Notes under the pieces: model-generated
The model's database searches: none
The model's input: only the letters and a program-made list of their open reading frames with translations
Told to the model about the DNA's origin: nothing
Source of the DNA: Peribacillus huizhouensis
GTDB lineage: Bacteria > Bacillota > Bacilli > Bacillales > DSM-1321
Direction: 5' to 3'
Length of the DNA: 64,000 nucleotides
Assembly: GCF_014138605.1 (NCBI RefSeq)
Contig: NZ_JACJHX010000001.1
Location: 651,095 to 715,094 of the forward strand
Position numbers and translations under genes: made by a program
In this document: positions 42,788 through 51,899 of the stretch, piece by piece
Layout: each line of letters begins with the position of its first letter
Numbering within the stretch: the stretch's first letter is position 1

Positions 42788-42840
42788 TTTATCCCGCTTT
42801 AACGGGCAGTAAAACCCCTATTGATTGAAGTTTCACTTTA
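42788..42840 (-). repeat. family A repeat, minimal copy A13 supplying the spoVR stop codon
   Basis: Minus-strand minimal copy: left end AAAGTGAAACTTCAATAGGG joined to right end CTGCCCGTTAAAGCGGGATAAA. The TAA of spoVR (42838-42840) is the first three bases of the element border, which shows insertion right at the gene end. Confidence 0.9.
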
Positions 42841-44256
42841 TAAATATTTCCGATGAACACCTTTTCCATCATACGAAAAGAGTACTTCTTTTTTCTCCAT
42901 TACCGATTCCAAATGAACAGTGCGTCCCCAAAGCTGGTAAATATAAGGAAGAACCTTCTCTAAATATTTCAAATCCAGCTCAATGTCTTCATACCAATGC
43001 TTCAGATAAAGCTCACCGTTTCTCAAATAATCACCATCATTAACCGTAATATATGGAAAGCCACCGTTTACTCGCATGCTAACGAGCTGATCCCGCACAT
43101 GCTCCCATGCTTTATCTACTACCTTGTAATCTTTTCCTTGTTTTTGGAACAGATACATATCTTCCCTTGTCACTAATTCTTTTGTCAAATAATTCCTTAT
43201 AAATGATATATCCGCTTCGATTTCTCGAACTTCAAACATCTTTTCACGCCCAGAATTCGGCTTGACGCCAAGTTTCTTCATTTCATCAGTTGGATTATTA
43301 TATCGTTCTTCAATATCTTCAAAAATTTTCAACCCAAGGTAATATGGATTTATACTTGTACGTGACGGTTGAACCACTCCGGCATTTAGCTTGGCAAATT
43401 CCAAAGCTTCTCCCGTTGTCAAATCCAATTCTCTAACGATTCTTTGATGCCAATAAGATGCCCAGCCTTCGTTCATAATTTTCGTTTCAAGCTGTGGCCA
43501 AAAATAAAGCATTTCTTCACGCATCATTGTTAATATATCCCTTTGCCATTCTGTTAAATCGCGGCTGTATTGTTCAATGAATAGTAAGATGTCCTTTTCT
43601 GGCTGTGGAGGGAATTTCTTTTTCTTCTTCCCAACACTACGGATTGGTTTTTCAGTATGATCCAAAGACCATAAATCATCATATGCGGAGGCAATAGGCT
43701 TAATTTCATCCTCATCATTGTCTTCGTCCTCCTTGGACCAAGATAGTTTTGGCCGGATTAAAGACGGATCAATATGTTCATCAATGGCCAATACTGCATC
43801 TAGAAAGGTTTCAACCTCTTTTTTACCATGTAGAATCTCATATTGACGAATCCGATCAGCCGTGGCTGCCATGCTTTCGACCATATCACGCTTCGTATTC
43901 TGAAATCGTACATTATTTTTGAAGAAATCGCAGTGAGCAAGAACATGCGCAACAATCAATTTGTTTTGTATGAGTGAATTTGAATCTAACAAAAATGCAT
44001 AGCAAGGATTCGAATTTATTACCAATTCATATATTTTACTCAATCCAAAGTCATATTGAATCTTCATTTTATGAAATTGTTTTCCGAAGCTCCAATGAGA
44101 ATATCTAGTTGGCATCCCATACGCACCAAATGTGTAGATGATTTCTGACGGGCAAATTTCATACCGCATCGGATAGAAATCCAATCCGAACCCCTCTGCA
44201 ATCTCTGTAATTTCACTTATCGCATTTTCCAAGGCTTTCTGATCAGCTGTATTCAT
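42838..44256 (-). CDS. spoVR: stage V sporulation protein R (SpoVR)
   Basis: SpoVR family protein of 472 residues, linked to spore cortex formation in Bacillus. Recognisable stretches are the N-terminal [44 protein letters not shown] region with conserved His residues (about 120-132), [20 protein letters not shown] (about 255-275) and LNPYYLG-like [14 protein letters not shown]. The biochemical activity is unknown; relatives outside Bacilli occur with a serine-kinase operon. GGGGGAGAGGCGG precedes the ATG. The stop codon is formed by a family A repeat. YhdB at 46010 keeps a neighbourhood known from Bacillus. Confidence 0.95.
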   Translation of the reverse strand: MNTADQKALENAISEITEIAEGFGLDFYPMRYEICPSEIIYTFGAYGMPTRYSHWSFGKQFHKMKIQYDFGLSKIYELVINSNPCYAFLLDSNSLIQNKLIVAHVLAHCDFFKNNVRFQNTKRDMVESMAATADRIRQYEILHGKKEVETFLDAVLAIDEHIDPSLIRPKLSWSKEDEDNDEDEIKPIASAYDDLWSLDHTEKPIRSVGKKKKKFPPQPEKDILLFIEQYSRDLTEWQRDILTMMREEMLYFWPQLETKIMNEGWASYWHQRIVRELDLTTGEALEFAKLNAGVVQPSRTSINPYYLGLKIFEDIEERYNNPTDEMKKLGVKPNSGREKMFEVREIEADISFIRNYLTKELVTREDMYLFQKQGKDYKVVDKAWEHVRDQLVSMRVNGGFPYITVNDGDYLRNGELYLKHWYEDIELDLKYLEKVLPYIYQLWGRTVHLESVMEKKEVLFSYDGKGVHRKYL

Positions 44257-44413
44257 CCGCCTCTCCCCCTTTTTTCTTCCTTATATTAATGTATGAAAAA
44301 AACGAGGGAACATGACGGAAGTTGGCATGGCTCTAATTAAAAGCCTTTCACTTTTTTCCAAACAAGTGATCATAACGCAAAGGAAAAATTCACTAATCCT
44401 GTGTCCTCAATAC

Positions 44414-44442
44414 AAAAAGACACAGCTTCCAGCTATGTCTTA
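44414..44442 (-). terminator. intrinsic terminator of the DUF3889 gene
   Basis: On the minus strand AAGACATAGC-TGGA-AGCTGTGTCTT is followed by a T tract (TTTTTG), nine bases after the stop codon. Confidence 0.85.
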
Positions 44443-44451
44443 CAATTCTCT

Positions 44452-44760
44452 TTATTTACTTTCTTCAACTGTTAAATTTAATAGCTTTTTATTAGCTAGG
44501 CTATGTTTGATTTTCACAAGCACATTGAATTCTTTTCCACCTTCAGCTACCAAGAAAAGAAAATCATCTTCGACTATATCATTTGCCAATTGTTTTCGGC
44601 CTTTATATTCATAGTCAGTGACTTCTTCAGCCGGATAATTTTCTTGAACAACAGCAATAGCAATTTTACCATATTTTTCATAATCCGGAGTTTGTGCCAT
44701 AACTGGTTGGAACGTACTGAAGCTGAGAATGAATATAAGTATTCCTATGATTTTCTTCAT
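44452..44760 (-). CDS. DUF3889 secreted protein
   Basis: A 102-residue exported protein: signal peptide (1-22, cleavage near MAQTP), then a small domain (YEKYGKIAIAVVQENYPAEE and LANDIVEDDFLFLVAEGGKE, ending VKIKHSLANKKLLNLTVEES) that matches the DUF3889 pattern of Bacillus secreted proteins. The fold may be a PepSY-like alpha/beta sandwich, by its periodic pattern. GGAGGGAAAAG precedes the ATG. It lies 59 bases downstream of the M14 peptidase on the same strand, so both may share a transcript. Confidence 0.75.
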   Translation of the reverse strand: MKKIIGILIFILSFSTFQPVMAQTPDYEKYGKIAIAVVQENYPAEEVTDYEYKGRKQLANDIVEDDFLFLVAEGGKEFNVLVKIKHSLANKKLLNLTVEESK

Positions 44761-44819
44761 CTTTTCCCTCCTGTTGCAATGGTATATCTTATAGTATGGA
44801 TCATATTTTTCTCCTTATT

Positions 44820-45797
44820 CTAAAGTGTTGAAAGTGCTTCTGATGCAAGCATCAATAAAACAGAACGGTTGCGATTCCATTCTTCATAAATCACATCAAT
44901 AGGAGGGTTCGTTTCATCGACAAGATGGCTTAACTCAATCGTCATAGCTGGTCGTTCAAACTCGTTAATGAACCAATCTGTATATCCACTTCCATTGGCA
45001 TATTCCTTAGGAATCGACAGTTTATATCCTGTTTGGGCCGTCACTTTTTTCACTAGATTATAATCACGTAAGATATTCTCCGGCTTATTATGGTAATACC
45101 AAAAAATTTCTCGTCCTGAAGTATGATAAGAAACAGCAAGTATTGGTTTAATTTGTTTAGTAAACAGGTAGAGAGCTTTTGTTTCAGAAGCTTCTAGTGG
45201 TTTCTTTCCTTTATAAAATTGATATTGTGGTGTCTGTGTATTTGTATCCACTTCATTCCACCCAGCAGGATATTGACGGTTTAAATCTATCCCTTTTGCG
45301 TTCGCTTTCCACCTTGACCAGTTCGTGCTAAAGTTGTTCATCCTAAACAATGCCCATTTTTCCTTGAGGTCAAATGCGGATAAATCCCCCTGTTGGATTT
45401 GAACACCATCTGGGTTTACCATAGGAACAAATATAAGGCTGACTTCATCTAATATATTTGTGGGATACCCATCAATGGTTACATTATATTCATAAGCTTT
45501 AGCATATGCTTTGATCATTTTCATGATTAATAAGGTAGAGAGCCATTCTCTGCCATGATGCGAACCATTAATCAAAATAGATTTTTTTCCTTTTCCTAGC
45601 TTAACTGCCCAAATATCCTTTCCCATTTCTGAGTGACCAATCGACATCAAGTTAAGATGGTAGCGCTTTTTCAAATCCATTATTTCTTTTTCATATTGCA
45701 AAACAGAATAAACAGGAGTTTTTGTTTTTGTTTCAACTTGAAGGGGATAACTAAGCAAAATCAAGGTTCCTACTATGGATACGATGAATCTTTTCAT
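44820..45797 (-). CDS. M14-family zinc carboxypeptidase, exported
   Basis: Secreted metallopeptidase of 325 residues with a signal peptide (about 1-22). Zinc ligands and catalytic residues are in place: HxxE in SHHGREW (His81, Glu84), His225 in VSYHTSGR, the NPDG motif at 128-131, DLNRQYP at 171-177 (Arg174), and the general base Glu288 in MTIELSH. This layout is like the gamma-D-glutamyl-diaminopimelate peptidases that trim peptidoglycan stems in Bacillus (for example the spore enzyme), so cell-wall turnover is likely but not proven. A possible partner is the DUF3889 gene directly downstream. Confidence 0.88.
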   Translation of the reverse strand: MKRFIVSIVGTLILLSYPLQVETKTKTPVYSVLQYEKEIMDLKKRYHLNLMSIGHSEMGKDIWAVKLGKGKKSILINGSHHGREWLSTLLIMKMIKAYAKAYEYNVTIDGYPTNILDEVSLIFVPMVNPDGVQIQQGDLSAFDLKEKWALFRMNNFSTNWSRWKANAKGIDLNRQYPAGWNEVDTNTQTPQYQFYKGKKPLEASETKALYLFTKQIKPILAVSYHTSGREIFWYYHNKPENILRDYNLVKKVTAQTGYKLSIPKEYANGSGYTDWFINEFERPAMTIELSHLVDETNPPIDVIYEEWNRNRSVLLMLASEALSTL

Positions 45798-46009
45798 ACA
45801 TGCACCACCTACGTTTAATCAGGTGGTAACCCCACCTACTCAATTTTAATAAGGGAATATTACTGATGTGACAGTTTAATGGTGCAAAAATTTCTTTAAC
45901 CAGGTAAAAAGCAACAATCCCGTTTCAGCGACATCTCCACATTTTACATTGTAATGAACGAGCGCGTTTACACAAACTACAAATAGCTCCTTAGTAAGGA
46001 GGAACTTTT

Positions 46010-46252
46010 ATGACTAAAACGGATTATGACAGAGCTTTGTTTTACACACACAGATCAGAATGGGATAATTTGCTTATTTTAATGGTCCGTACGAAAGATC
46101 ATTTTCTTTCAAAAAAGATTGAACGTTTTTTACACGCCTACCACTTTAATCACGACTACAGGCTTATTGAAACACATTTATATACATTACTTCGTTATCT
46201 CGATCACGCAGCTGAAAATACAACAGATTATTTTGAGTTGCTTCCAAGCTAG
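46010..46252 (+). CDS. YhdB-like protein
   Basis: An 80-residue, His- and Tyr-rich soluble protein. The sequence TKTDYDRALFYTHRSEWDNL, then LILMVRTKDHFLSKKIERFL and HDYRLIETHLYTLLRYLDHA agrees with my memory of Bacillus YhdB, a small protein of unknown function. In Bacillus subtilis yhdB also lies in the region of spoVR, so the neighbourhood supports the call. AGGAGGAAC precedes the ATG. It is divergent from the M14 peptidase and convergent with pgcA; family B element B9 lies between it and pgcA. Confidence 0.8.
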   Translation: MTKTDYDRALFYTHRSEWDNLLILMVRTKDHFLSKKIERFLHAYHFNHDYRLIETHLYTLLRYLDHAAENTTDYFELLPS

Positions 46253-46293
46253 CTTTGCAATAGCTTCTGCAAATTGGAAGAATATATACAAGA

Positions 46294-46408
46294 AGAGAGG
46301 ATGTCCTAAAGAGATAGACCTTGCAACTAAATCCAGTATTAATTAAGTGTATGAGACACTAATACTGATTATAGTGCGAAGTCAGACCCTTATAAGACAT
46401 CCTCTCTT
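46294..46408. repeat. family B fold-back element B9
   Basis: Outer arms GAAGAGAGGATGTCCTAAAGAG and the matching CAGACCCTTATAAGACATCCTCTCTTC. Alternative middle with CAGTATTAATTAAGTGTATGAGACACTAATACTG. Lies between the convergent yhdB-like and pgcA genes and can serve both as terminator. Confidence 0.85.
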
Positions 46409-46425
46409 CTTTACCTAAACGCTCA

Positions 46426-48156
46426 TTAAATCAATTGTTGAATACTTGTCATGAAGTCTTCCATCACTACTGACAATTTTTCTTTCGCATCTTTCATCGT
46501 CTTTCCTTGAATACCAAAGTAAAATTTGATTTTTGGTTCCGTACCTGATGGTCGTAAACATACCCAGGTGCCATCTTCTAAAAAATACTTTAGTACATTC
46601 GATTTAGGTAGGTCAATTGGGGTTTGTTCATTTTTTAATAAAAAGAACTTTTGACTGCTTTGGTAATCTTCTTGTACAACTACATGTTTTCCAGCAATTT
46701 CTTTTGGTGGATTTTCACGAAACTCATTCAATATACCTTGAATTTGTCTAGCCCCATTAATTCCTTTAAGCGTTAGTGATTGTAATCCTTCCAAATAGAA
46801 GCCGTATTTTCCAAAAACCTCTAATAACCCTTCATACAATGTCATGCCTTGTTGTTTGTAATACGCACACACCTCTGTAGCTAGAACAACAGATTGAATG
46901 GCATCTTTATCTCTAGCGAAATCTTTAATTAAATAGCCATAGCTCTCTTCATATCCAAATAAAAACTGGTGTTCACCTGTTTGATGATATTGACCAATTT
47001 TCTCGGCAATGAATTTAAACCCAGTAAGGACATCTACGGTTTTTAACCCATAACTGGCAGCAATTGTACGGCCGATTTCAGAGGTCACTATTGTTTTCAA
47101 TACAACGCCATTTGCAGGCAATGTACCTTTTTGTTGTTTTTGTTTTAATAAATAGTCCAAGAACAATGCACCCGTTTGATTTCCAGTTAAAACCACATAT
47201 TTTCCATCCAAGTCTTTCACAGCGACTCCTAGACGATCGGCATCTGGATCGGTGGCTATTAATAGATCCGCATCTACTTGGCTACCAAGCTCTATGGCCA
47301 ATTCAAATGCCGCTGGTTCCTCTGGATTTGGCGAGGAAACAGTAGAAAAGTTCGGATCAGGAAACTCTTGTTCCTTTACAACGTGAACGTTCTTATATCC
47401 TAGATCTTTCAATGCACGTTGTACAGATTTGTTAGCTGTACCGTGAAGCGGTGAAAAGACAATTGAAATATCCGTTTCCGCTGCAAGTAATGGACTTTCT
47501 GGAATGCTTAACAATTGTTCATTATAAGCTGTATCTAACTCTTCTCCAATGGAAACGATAAGCCCTTTTTCCTTTAATATTTCAGTATCTCCAACTTGAA
47601 GAACAAGTTCATTTTCAATTGCATTCACATATTGAATAACTTTATCTGCCTCAGCTGGTGGCAATTGAGCACCATCAGGACCATATACTTTATAACCGTT
47701 ATATTCAGGTGGATTATGGCTTGCAGTAATCACTATTCCCGCTGTCGCATTTAATTCTCGAACGGCAAAGGACAATTCTGGAGTTGGACGCAGTTCATCT
47801 GAGAGGTAGGCTTTAATTCCAGAAGTCGCAAGGGTCTTGGCTGCTTCTAAGGCAAATTCTGGTGACTTATGACGAGAATCATAGGCAATGACTACACCGC
47901 GCTTTTTCGCTTCCTCACCAAATGATTCTATATATTGAGCTAGTCCCAACGTTGCCTTGCGAACTGTATAGACATTCATCCTATTCGTTCCTGCGCCAAT
48001 TTCCCCACGCATTCCACCTGTCCCAAACTCAAGGTTTTTATAAAAGGCATCCTCAAGTAACGCATCATCGCCTTCTAATTGCTCAAGCAAAACTCGTAAT
48101 TCATTGTCTAAATTTTGATCCTCTATCCATTTTACGTATGTATCTCTCCAATTCAC
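46426..48156 (-). CDS. pgcA: alpha-phosphoglucomutase
   Basis: Phosphohexomutase of 576 residues converting glucose 6-phosphate and glucose 1-phosphate, needed for UDP-glucose, glucolipid and teichoic acid glycosylation. Seen: [19 protein letters not shown] near residue 44-62, phosphoserine Ser146 in [11 protein letters not shown], metal loop DPDADRLG, sugar loop GYEESYGYL, and phosphate-binding [12 protein letters not shown] near the C-terminus. I chose the GTG at 48156 ([10 protein letters not shown]) because AAAAGGGG lies nine bases upstream and the family begins here; the frame stays open to 48237. B9 provides the terminator. Confidence 0.94.
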   Translation of the reverse strand: MNWRDTYVKWIEDQNLDNELRVLLEQLEGDDALLEDAFYKNLEFGTGGMRGEIGAGTNRMNVYTVRKATLGLAQYIESFGEEAKKRGVVIAYDSRHKSPEFALEAAKTLATSGIKAYLSDELRPTPELSFAVRELNATAGIVITASHNPPEYNGYKVYGPDGAQLPPAEADKVIQYVNAIENELVLQVGDTEILKEKGLIVSIGEELDTAYNEQLLSIPESPLLAAETDISIVFSPLHGTANKSVQRALKDLGYKNVHVVKEQEFPDPNFSTVSSPNPEEPAAFELAIELGSQVDADLLIATDPDADRLGVAVKDLDGKYVVLTGNQTGALFLDYLLKQKQQKGTLPANGVVLKTIVTSEIGRTIAASYGLKTVDVLTGFKFIAEKIGQYHQTGEHQFLFGYEESYGYLIKDFARDKDAIQSVVLATEVCAYYKQQGMTLYEGLLEVFGKYGFYLEGLQSLTLKGINGARQIQGILNEFRENPPKEIAGKHVVVQEDYQSSQKFFLLKNEQTPIDLPKSNVLKYFLEDGTWVCLRPSGTEPKIKFYFGIQGKTMKDAKEKLSVVMEDFMTSIQQLI

Positions 48157-48237
48157 AGGCACAGTCCCCTTTTCAATTACATGGATAATATTTAGAAAAT
48201 TCGAATTTGGATATATTTCCTTTTTACCGTACCACAT

Positions 48238-48576
48238 TTGTATAAAAAAAAGAAGTAGAAAAAGCGACAGTTTCCAAAGTAGTGGTCAAAGCCCATTACA
48301 ACTAAAAAAGGTAGCAAACAAAGAAGTTTTTTCTACTGATTTAGAATCTCAAAGCACACCTTTTTTAGACCTCTCTTCTTGTTTAATCATCGCACCATTC
48401 ACTTCATTTGAAAACTTGTTCAACTGGTTTCGATACCCCTAATTCCTTAAATATCAATCCGCTTTCGTACAAGCAATATTGCTTAATAACTTTTAGTAAG
48501 TATATTTATTTTACAGAAGGGCTTTGGACATACTATAATTTTTATGAAAAAACAATAGATGGAGAGAAGATGAAAA
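48238..48576. other. divergent promoter region of pgcA and bdbC
   Basis: About 340 bases. A degenerate relative of family B (GTTTCCAAAGTAGTGGTC, then TCTACTGATTTAGAATCTC) lies at about 48265-48365. TATTTTACAGAAGGG and TACTATAATTT (48530-48541) give a -10-like element for the bdbC gene. No gene seen. Confidence 0.4.
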
Positions 48577-49008
48577 ATGATAAAAGATAAGCGTGAAAAC
48601 TATTTATTCTTTGCGTGGGCAGTATCTGTCATCGCAACGCTTGGCAGCTTGTACTTTTCCGAGATTAAACAATATGAGCCATGTAGCCTATGTTGGTTCC
48701 AAAGAATTGTCATGTATCCATTTACTGTCTTATTAGGGATTGCGGTTGCAAGAAAAGATTATCGTATTAGTTTATATACCATGATTCTATCCGGGATTGG
48801 AGCTCTTATTTCAAGCTATCATTATTTAATTCAAAAAGTTTCTTTCTTCGGAGATCATGCCGTTTCTTGTGGCAGGGTTCCGTGTACAGGGCAGTATATT
48901 AACTGGTTCGGCTTTATTACCATACCGTTCCTTGCTTTGACTGCATTCGTCCTAATCTTCATCTGTAGCACTATCATCTGGAAAAAATCCAAGGAGGAGT
49001 ACGCATGA
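48577..49008 (+). CDS. bdbC: disulfide bond formation protein, BdbC (DsbB family)
   Basis: Four-helix quinone-linked thiol oxidase of 143 residues. Active-site pairs are Cys36/Cys39 (EPCSLCWFQR) in the first external loop and Cys98/Cys103 (SCGRVPC) in the second. It reoxidises an extracellular thioredoxin-like partner and passes electrons to quinones. GGAGAGAAG precedes the ATG. It overlaps the following thioredoxin-like gene by four bases (ATGA), a common pairing of oxidase and its partner. Confidence 0.94.
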   Translation: MIKDKRENYLFFAWAVSVIATLGSLYFSEIKQYEPCSLCWFQRIVMYPFTVLLGIAVARKDYRISLYTMILSGIGALISSYHYLIQKVSFFGDHAVSCGRVPCTGQYINWFGFITIPFLALTAFVLIFICSTIIWKKSKEEYA

Positions 49009-49481
49009 AAAAAATCATTATTTTTCTAGTCGTTATTTTAGCGTTGTTCGCAACATTAGGAATTGTAACGACTATGCAAAAAGACGAAAAATTAAAGGCA
49101 ACAGATAATCCATATGGTACGGACAAGCTTGAGCCAGCAACTATAGATCAATTGGATGATCCAAACTATCAAAACATCATCCTTCCAGCGCAATTAAATA
49201 AGAAGCTAGAAGCAAAAGAGGATGTGGCTGTTTATTACTTCAGTCCTCTTTGCGAACATTGCCAAAGAACCACTCCCATTGTGGCTCCAATCGCTGAAGA
49301 AATGGGCATCGACCTTGTTCAATACAATCTTCTTGAATTCGAACAAGGCTGGAATGATTACAATATAAAGGCAACACCAACAATTGTCTACTATAAAAAT
49401 GGCGTGGAACAAGCCCGCATCATGGGTGAAAATGATGAAGCAACGTTTAAACAATGGTTTGAAAACAATGGCGTTAATTAA
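49005..49481 (+). CDS. membrane-anchored thioredoxin-like thiol oxidase partner
   Basis: Extracytoplasmic thioredoxin-fold protein of 158 residues with an N-terminal membrane anchor (about 4-23). Active site CEHC (Cys83, Cys86) in FSPLCEHCQRT and the cis-proline loop ATPTIVY are intact. Paired with bdbC by a four-base overlap, it is likely the oxidised donor of disulfides to exported proteins, the role BdbA or BdbD plays elsewhere. It lacks the helical insertion of DsbA-type BdbD, so it is closer to BdbA/thioredoxin. AAGGAGGAGTACGC precedes the ATG. An intrinsic terminator follows. Confidence 0.88.
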   Translation: MKKIIIFLVVILALFATLGIVTTMQKDEKLKATDNPYGTDKLEPATIDQLDDPNYQNIILPAQLNKKLEAKEDVAVYYFSPLCEHCQRTTPIVAPIAEEMGIDLVQYNLLEFEQGWNDYNIKATPTIVYYKNGVEQARIMGENDEATFKQWFENNGVN

Positions 49482-49563
49482 TGAAAAGAAGCTCCTTTTT
49501 AAGTACTTGTTCACTTATAATACACTAAAAGATAATTAAGATTTTTTCCTTTGCAAGATGATT

Positions 49564-49594
49564 AAGAGGCTGACGAATTTGCGTCAGCCTCTTA
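49564..49594 (+). terminator. intrinsic terminator of the bdbC-thioredoxin operon
   Basis: AAGAGGCTGACG-AATTTG-CGTCAGCCTCTT, a 12-bp perfect stem with short T tail; may also serve the convergent YhcU-like gene. Confidence 0.88.
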
Positions 49595-49618
49595 TTTAGG
49601 TAAAATGAAGGATAATGA

Positions 49619-50026
49619 CTAGTTTAAAAATTGTCTTGTCGGCTCTTCATAAAGCATTGAAGAGTTTTCTTCATTTACATCATTTGATTGTAGAAAGTGA
49701 TTGCTAAAAAAAGGGAAAAACATACCGTTTTCATTAAGTAATTGAATATTTTTGCTTAATAGTAATTCCATTTTCGTTTTAACCGAACGCTGTTCATTTT
49801 TTCCATTTCTCTCTAGAATCGTGATGATAACTTGCAAACTAGTCATAATCTGATACGCTCTTTTTAACGTCTCTGCATATGCTTCAGACTTCAGCACTCC
49901 AATTTTTTTAAAATGTGCGATTTCAGTTTCTGGAAAATACTTCGGAAAAACAAAATCAAAAAAATATGAAACAAGATTCTCTATTCTTTGTTCTTGTTCA
50001 TAAGTAGAAGAGTAAACAATCTTCAC
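49619..50026 (-). CDS. YhcU-like protein (DUF5365)
   Basis: A soluble 135-residue protein of unknown function. The stretch VKIVYSSTYEQEQRIENLVS, followed by YFFDFVFPKYFPETEI and IGVLK, and TLKRAYQIMTSLQVIITILE resembles my memory of Bacillus YhcU. I chose the GTG at 50026 because AAGGGTGGG lies about nine bases upstream; the frame opens 22 codons earlier but the added residues do not look like the family. The neighbour on the other side is the YhcT-like pseudouridine synthase, the same neighbourhood as in Bacillus subtilis. Confidence 0.75.
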   Translation of the reverse strand: MKIVYSSTYEQEQRIENLVSYFFDFVFPKYFPETEIAHFKKIGVLKSEAYAETLKRAYQIMTSLQVIITILERNGKNEQRSVKTKMELLLSKNIQLLNENGMFFPFFSNHFLQSNDVNEENSSMLYEEPTRQFLN

Positions 50027-50213
50027 GAACAACCCACCCTTGTAAATCAATAAGTATGATAATGGTTTCAGTTTCTTCCAATAGAATACCATAAGAATCA
50101 GGAAGGAAGGGAGGGAAATATCACCACTTATTTTTTATTTCTAGGTAGAAAGATTCACAAAAATCCCATTAGCCTGTCAGAAAATGTAGTATTATGTCGA
50201 ATTATTTATTAAT

Positions 50214-51140
50214 ATGTCGAAAGTGGTGGAAAAAGTGCTTAATAATAAGCGAAATCAAGATAATTTGGTAATTACTGCACCTCAAAAATGGAATGAATTA
50301 ACAATAGAAAAACTTATGAAAGACTATTGGAAAGCACCAAAAAAACTGGTACATGAATGGCGAATGAGTAAAAAGGTAACAATTAACGGAGAAACGGCTC
50401 AGTGGACTAAACCTCTACAAGAAGGTGATTCGCTTGGCATTCCCGTATTCGAATGTCCTCTCACTGATTTACCGGTGCCGAATGATCTCCAAATCGATAT
50501 TTTGTATGAAGATGATCACCTCTTAGTTGCTAATAAACGGGCAGGTATGGATACCCATCCAACAAACCCCAAACAAACTAATACACTCCTCAATGGAGTT
50601 GCATATCATGTAGCAATAACGAATCAAAAGCCGTTTATCAAACATATCCATCGCCTTGATAAAGATACAACAGGTGCAGTGCTGTTTGCGAAAAACCCCT
50701 TTGTTGGTGCAATTCTAGATCGAATGTTAGAAGATCGTACAATAACTAGGACCTATGTTGCTTTAGTAGAAGGGAAAATGAATAGTGAACAAGGTTGCAT
50801 CGATGCAAAGATAGGCCGAGACCGCCACCACGCAACCAGAAGAAGAGCATCTCTAACTGGACAAACAGCAATCACTCATTATAAAGTTCTAAAATTTTTT
50901 CCTAAAAAAAATGTAACAATGGTAAGCTGTACATTAGACAGTGGGCGCACCCATCAAATACGGGTTCACTTTAGTCATATTCAACACCCATTAGCAGGCG
51001 ATACATTGTATGGGGGAAAGAAAACTTACCATCGACAAGCTTTACATGCCCGAAAAATTGAATTTATTCATCCTATTACTGAAGAAAAACTGTGTATACC
51101 TGCACCTTATTTAGATGAACCGCCTATTTTTACCATATAA
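50214..51140 (+). CDS. RluA-family RNA pseudouridine synthase (YhcT-like)
   Basis: Enzyme that isomerises uridine to pseudouridine in RNA, 308 residues. An S4-like N-terminal region (about 25-80) precedes the catalytic domain with HRLDKDTTG and catalytic Asp149, then the KxY/SGRTHQIRVH region (DSGRTHQIRVHF) and the C-terminal HA-RxIxFxHP motif (LHARKIEFIHPI). Close to the RluA/RluD group; the exact target uridine is not known. Starts at 50214; a GTG at 50235 with GGTGG upstream is a good alternative that would shorten the protein by seven residues. Neighbour of the YhcU-like gene. Confidence 0.9.
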   Translation: MSKVVEKVLNNKRNQDNLVITAPQKWNELTIEKLMKDYWKAPKKLVHEWRMSKKVTINGETAQWTKPLQEGDSLGIPVFECPLTDLPVPNDLQIDILYEDDHLLVANKRAGMDTHPTNPKQTNTLLNGVAYHVAITNQKPFIKHIHRLDKDTTGAVLFAKNPFVGAILDRMLEDRTITRTYVALVEGKMNSEQGCIDAKIGRDRHHATRRRASLTGQTAITHYKVLKFFPKKNVTMVSCTLDSGRTHQIRVHFSHIQHPLAGDTLYGGKKTYHRQALHARKIEFIHPITEEKLCIPAPYLDEPPIFTI

Positions 51141-51172
51141 AAAAAGGATGCCAAATTGGCATCCATTTTTTA
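51140..51172. terminator. bidirectional intrinsic terminator
   Basis: AAAAAAGGATGCCAA and TTGGCATCCATTTTTT pair directly. It serves the pseudouridine synthase and the convergent GlsB/YeaQ-type gene. Confidence 0.9.
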
Positions 51173-51185
51173 TATGGTGATAGGT

Positions 51186-51440
51186 CTATGAAGCGCGACG
51201 TGTACCACGCAAGATTAGACTTAAGATAAATACGAAGACGATAGCACCTATCAATGATGGAATAATCGCGAAGTTAGAGACAACAGGTCCCCAATTACCT
51301 AAAATTAATGAACCTAACCAAGCACCCACGAAACCTGCGATAATATTTCCGATAATACCAAACGGCACATCACGTCCAATAATCATTCCTGCTAACCAAC
51401 CGATAATCCCACCAATAATTAATGACCAAAGAAAACTCAT
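51186..51440 (-). CDS. GlsB/YeaQ/YmgE-family small membrane protein
   Basis: An 84-residue, glycine-rich protein with three membrane segments. Signature stretches are WSLIIGGIIGWLAGMIIGRD and GIIGNIIAGFVGAWLGSLIL. Also known as transglycosylase-associated protein family, although no enzyme activity is shown; several members are stress-induced. The AAGGAGGAATTAAATAAT sequence before the ATG is a strong ribosome binding site. The 459 bases upstream hold an A/T-rich stretch with no gene, then the AKR terminator and repeat A14. Confidence 0.92.
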   Translation of the reverse strand: MSFLWSLIIGGIIGWLAGMIIGRDVPFGIIGNIIAGFVGAWLGSLILGNWGPVVSNFAIIPSLIGAIVFVFILSLILRGTRRAS

Positions 51441-51804
51441 ATTATTTAATTCCTCCTTAAATTTTTTTATTCTAAAAGCTAAGAGTTAAAGTTTTCTCTT
51501 ACTTTTATTGAACGGCAGCTTTTTAGGGTCCAATCAAATTCGGGTGACCTATTCCTATAATATTGAATAATATCCTTGTTCTAAACTAATCAACTGCAAA
51601 GTCACCCTTCACCCCACTCGGATAATTAATACCGAATCATTACTTGCCGTCTTATATAGTTACTTTCCCCCTTTTCACATTCTAAAACCAAAAAAATTTG
51701 AATAAAAAAATGTAATTATTTCAATGATTATTATTGAGCAAAGCGGGTATAGCTAATTTCCCTCTTTGAGCTAGAACCGAGTTTTAAAGTCAAACCCTCA
51801 AACA

Positions 51805-51849
51805 TAAAAAAACCTGAAACAAGCAACGATCTGCTTGTTTCAGGTTTTT
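51805..51849 (-). terminator. strong intrinsic terminator of the aldo/keto reductase gene
   Basis: On the minus strand AACCTGAAACAAGCA-GATCGTT-GCTTGTTTCAGGTTTTTT, a 14-bp stem with T tract. The family A copy A14 lies between it and the stop codon. Confidence 0.92.
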
Positions 51850-51898
51850 ATCCCGCATTAACGGGCTGTGTAACCCCACTGATTAAAGTTTCACTTTA
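51848..51898 (-). repeat. family A repeat, minimal copy A14
   Basis: Left end AAAGTGAAACTTTAATCAGTGGGG joined to right end AGCCCGTTAATGCGGGATAAA, inserted between the reductase stop codon (one base away) and its terminator. ATAAA at both borders. Confidence 0.9.
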
Positions 51899-51899
51899 T

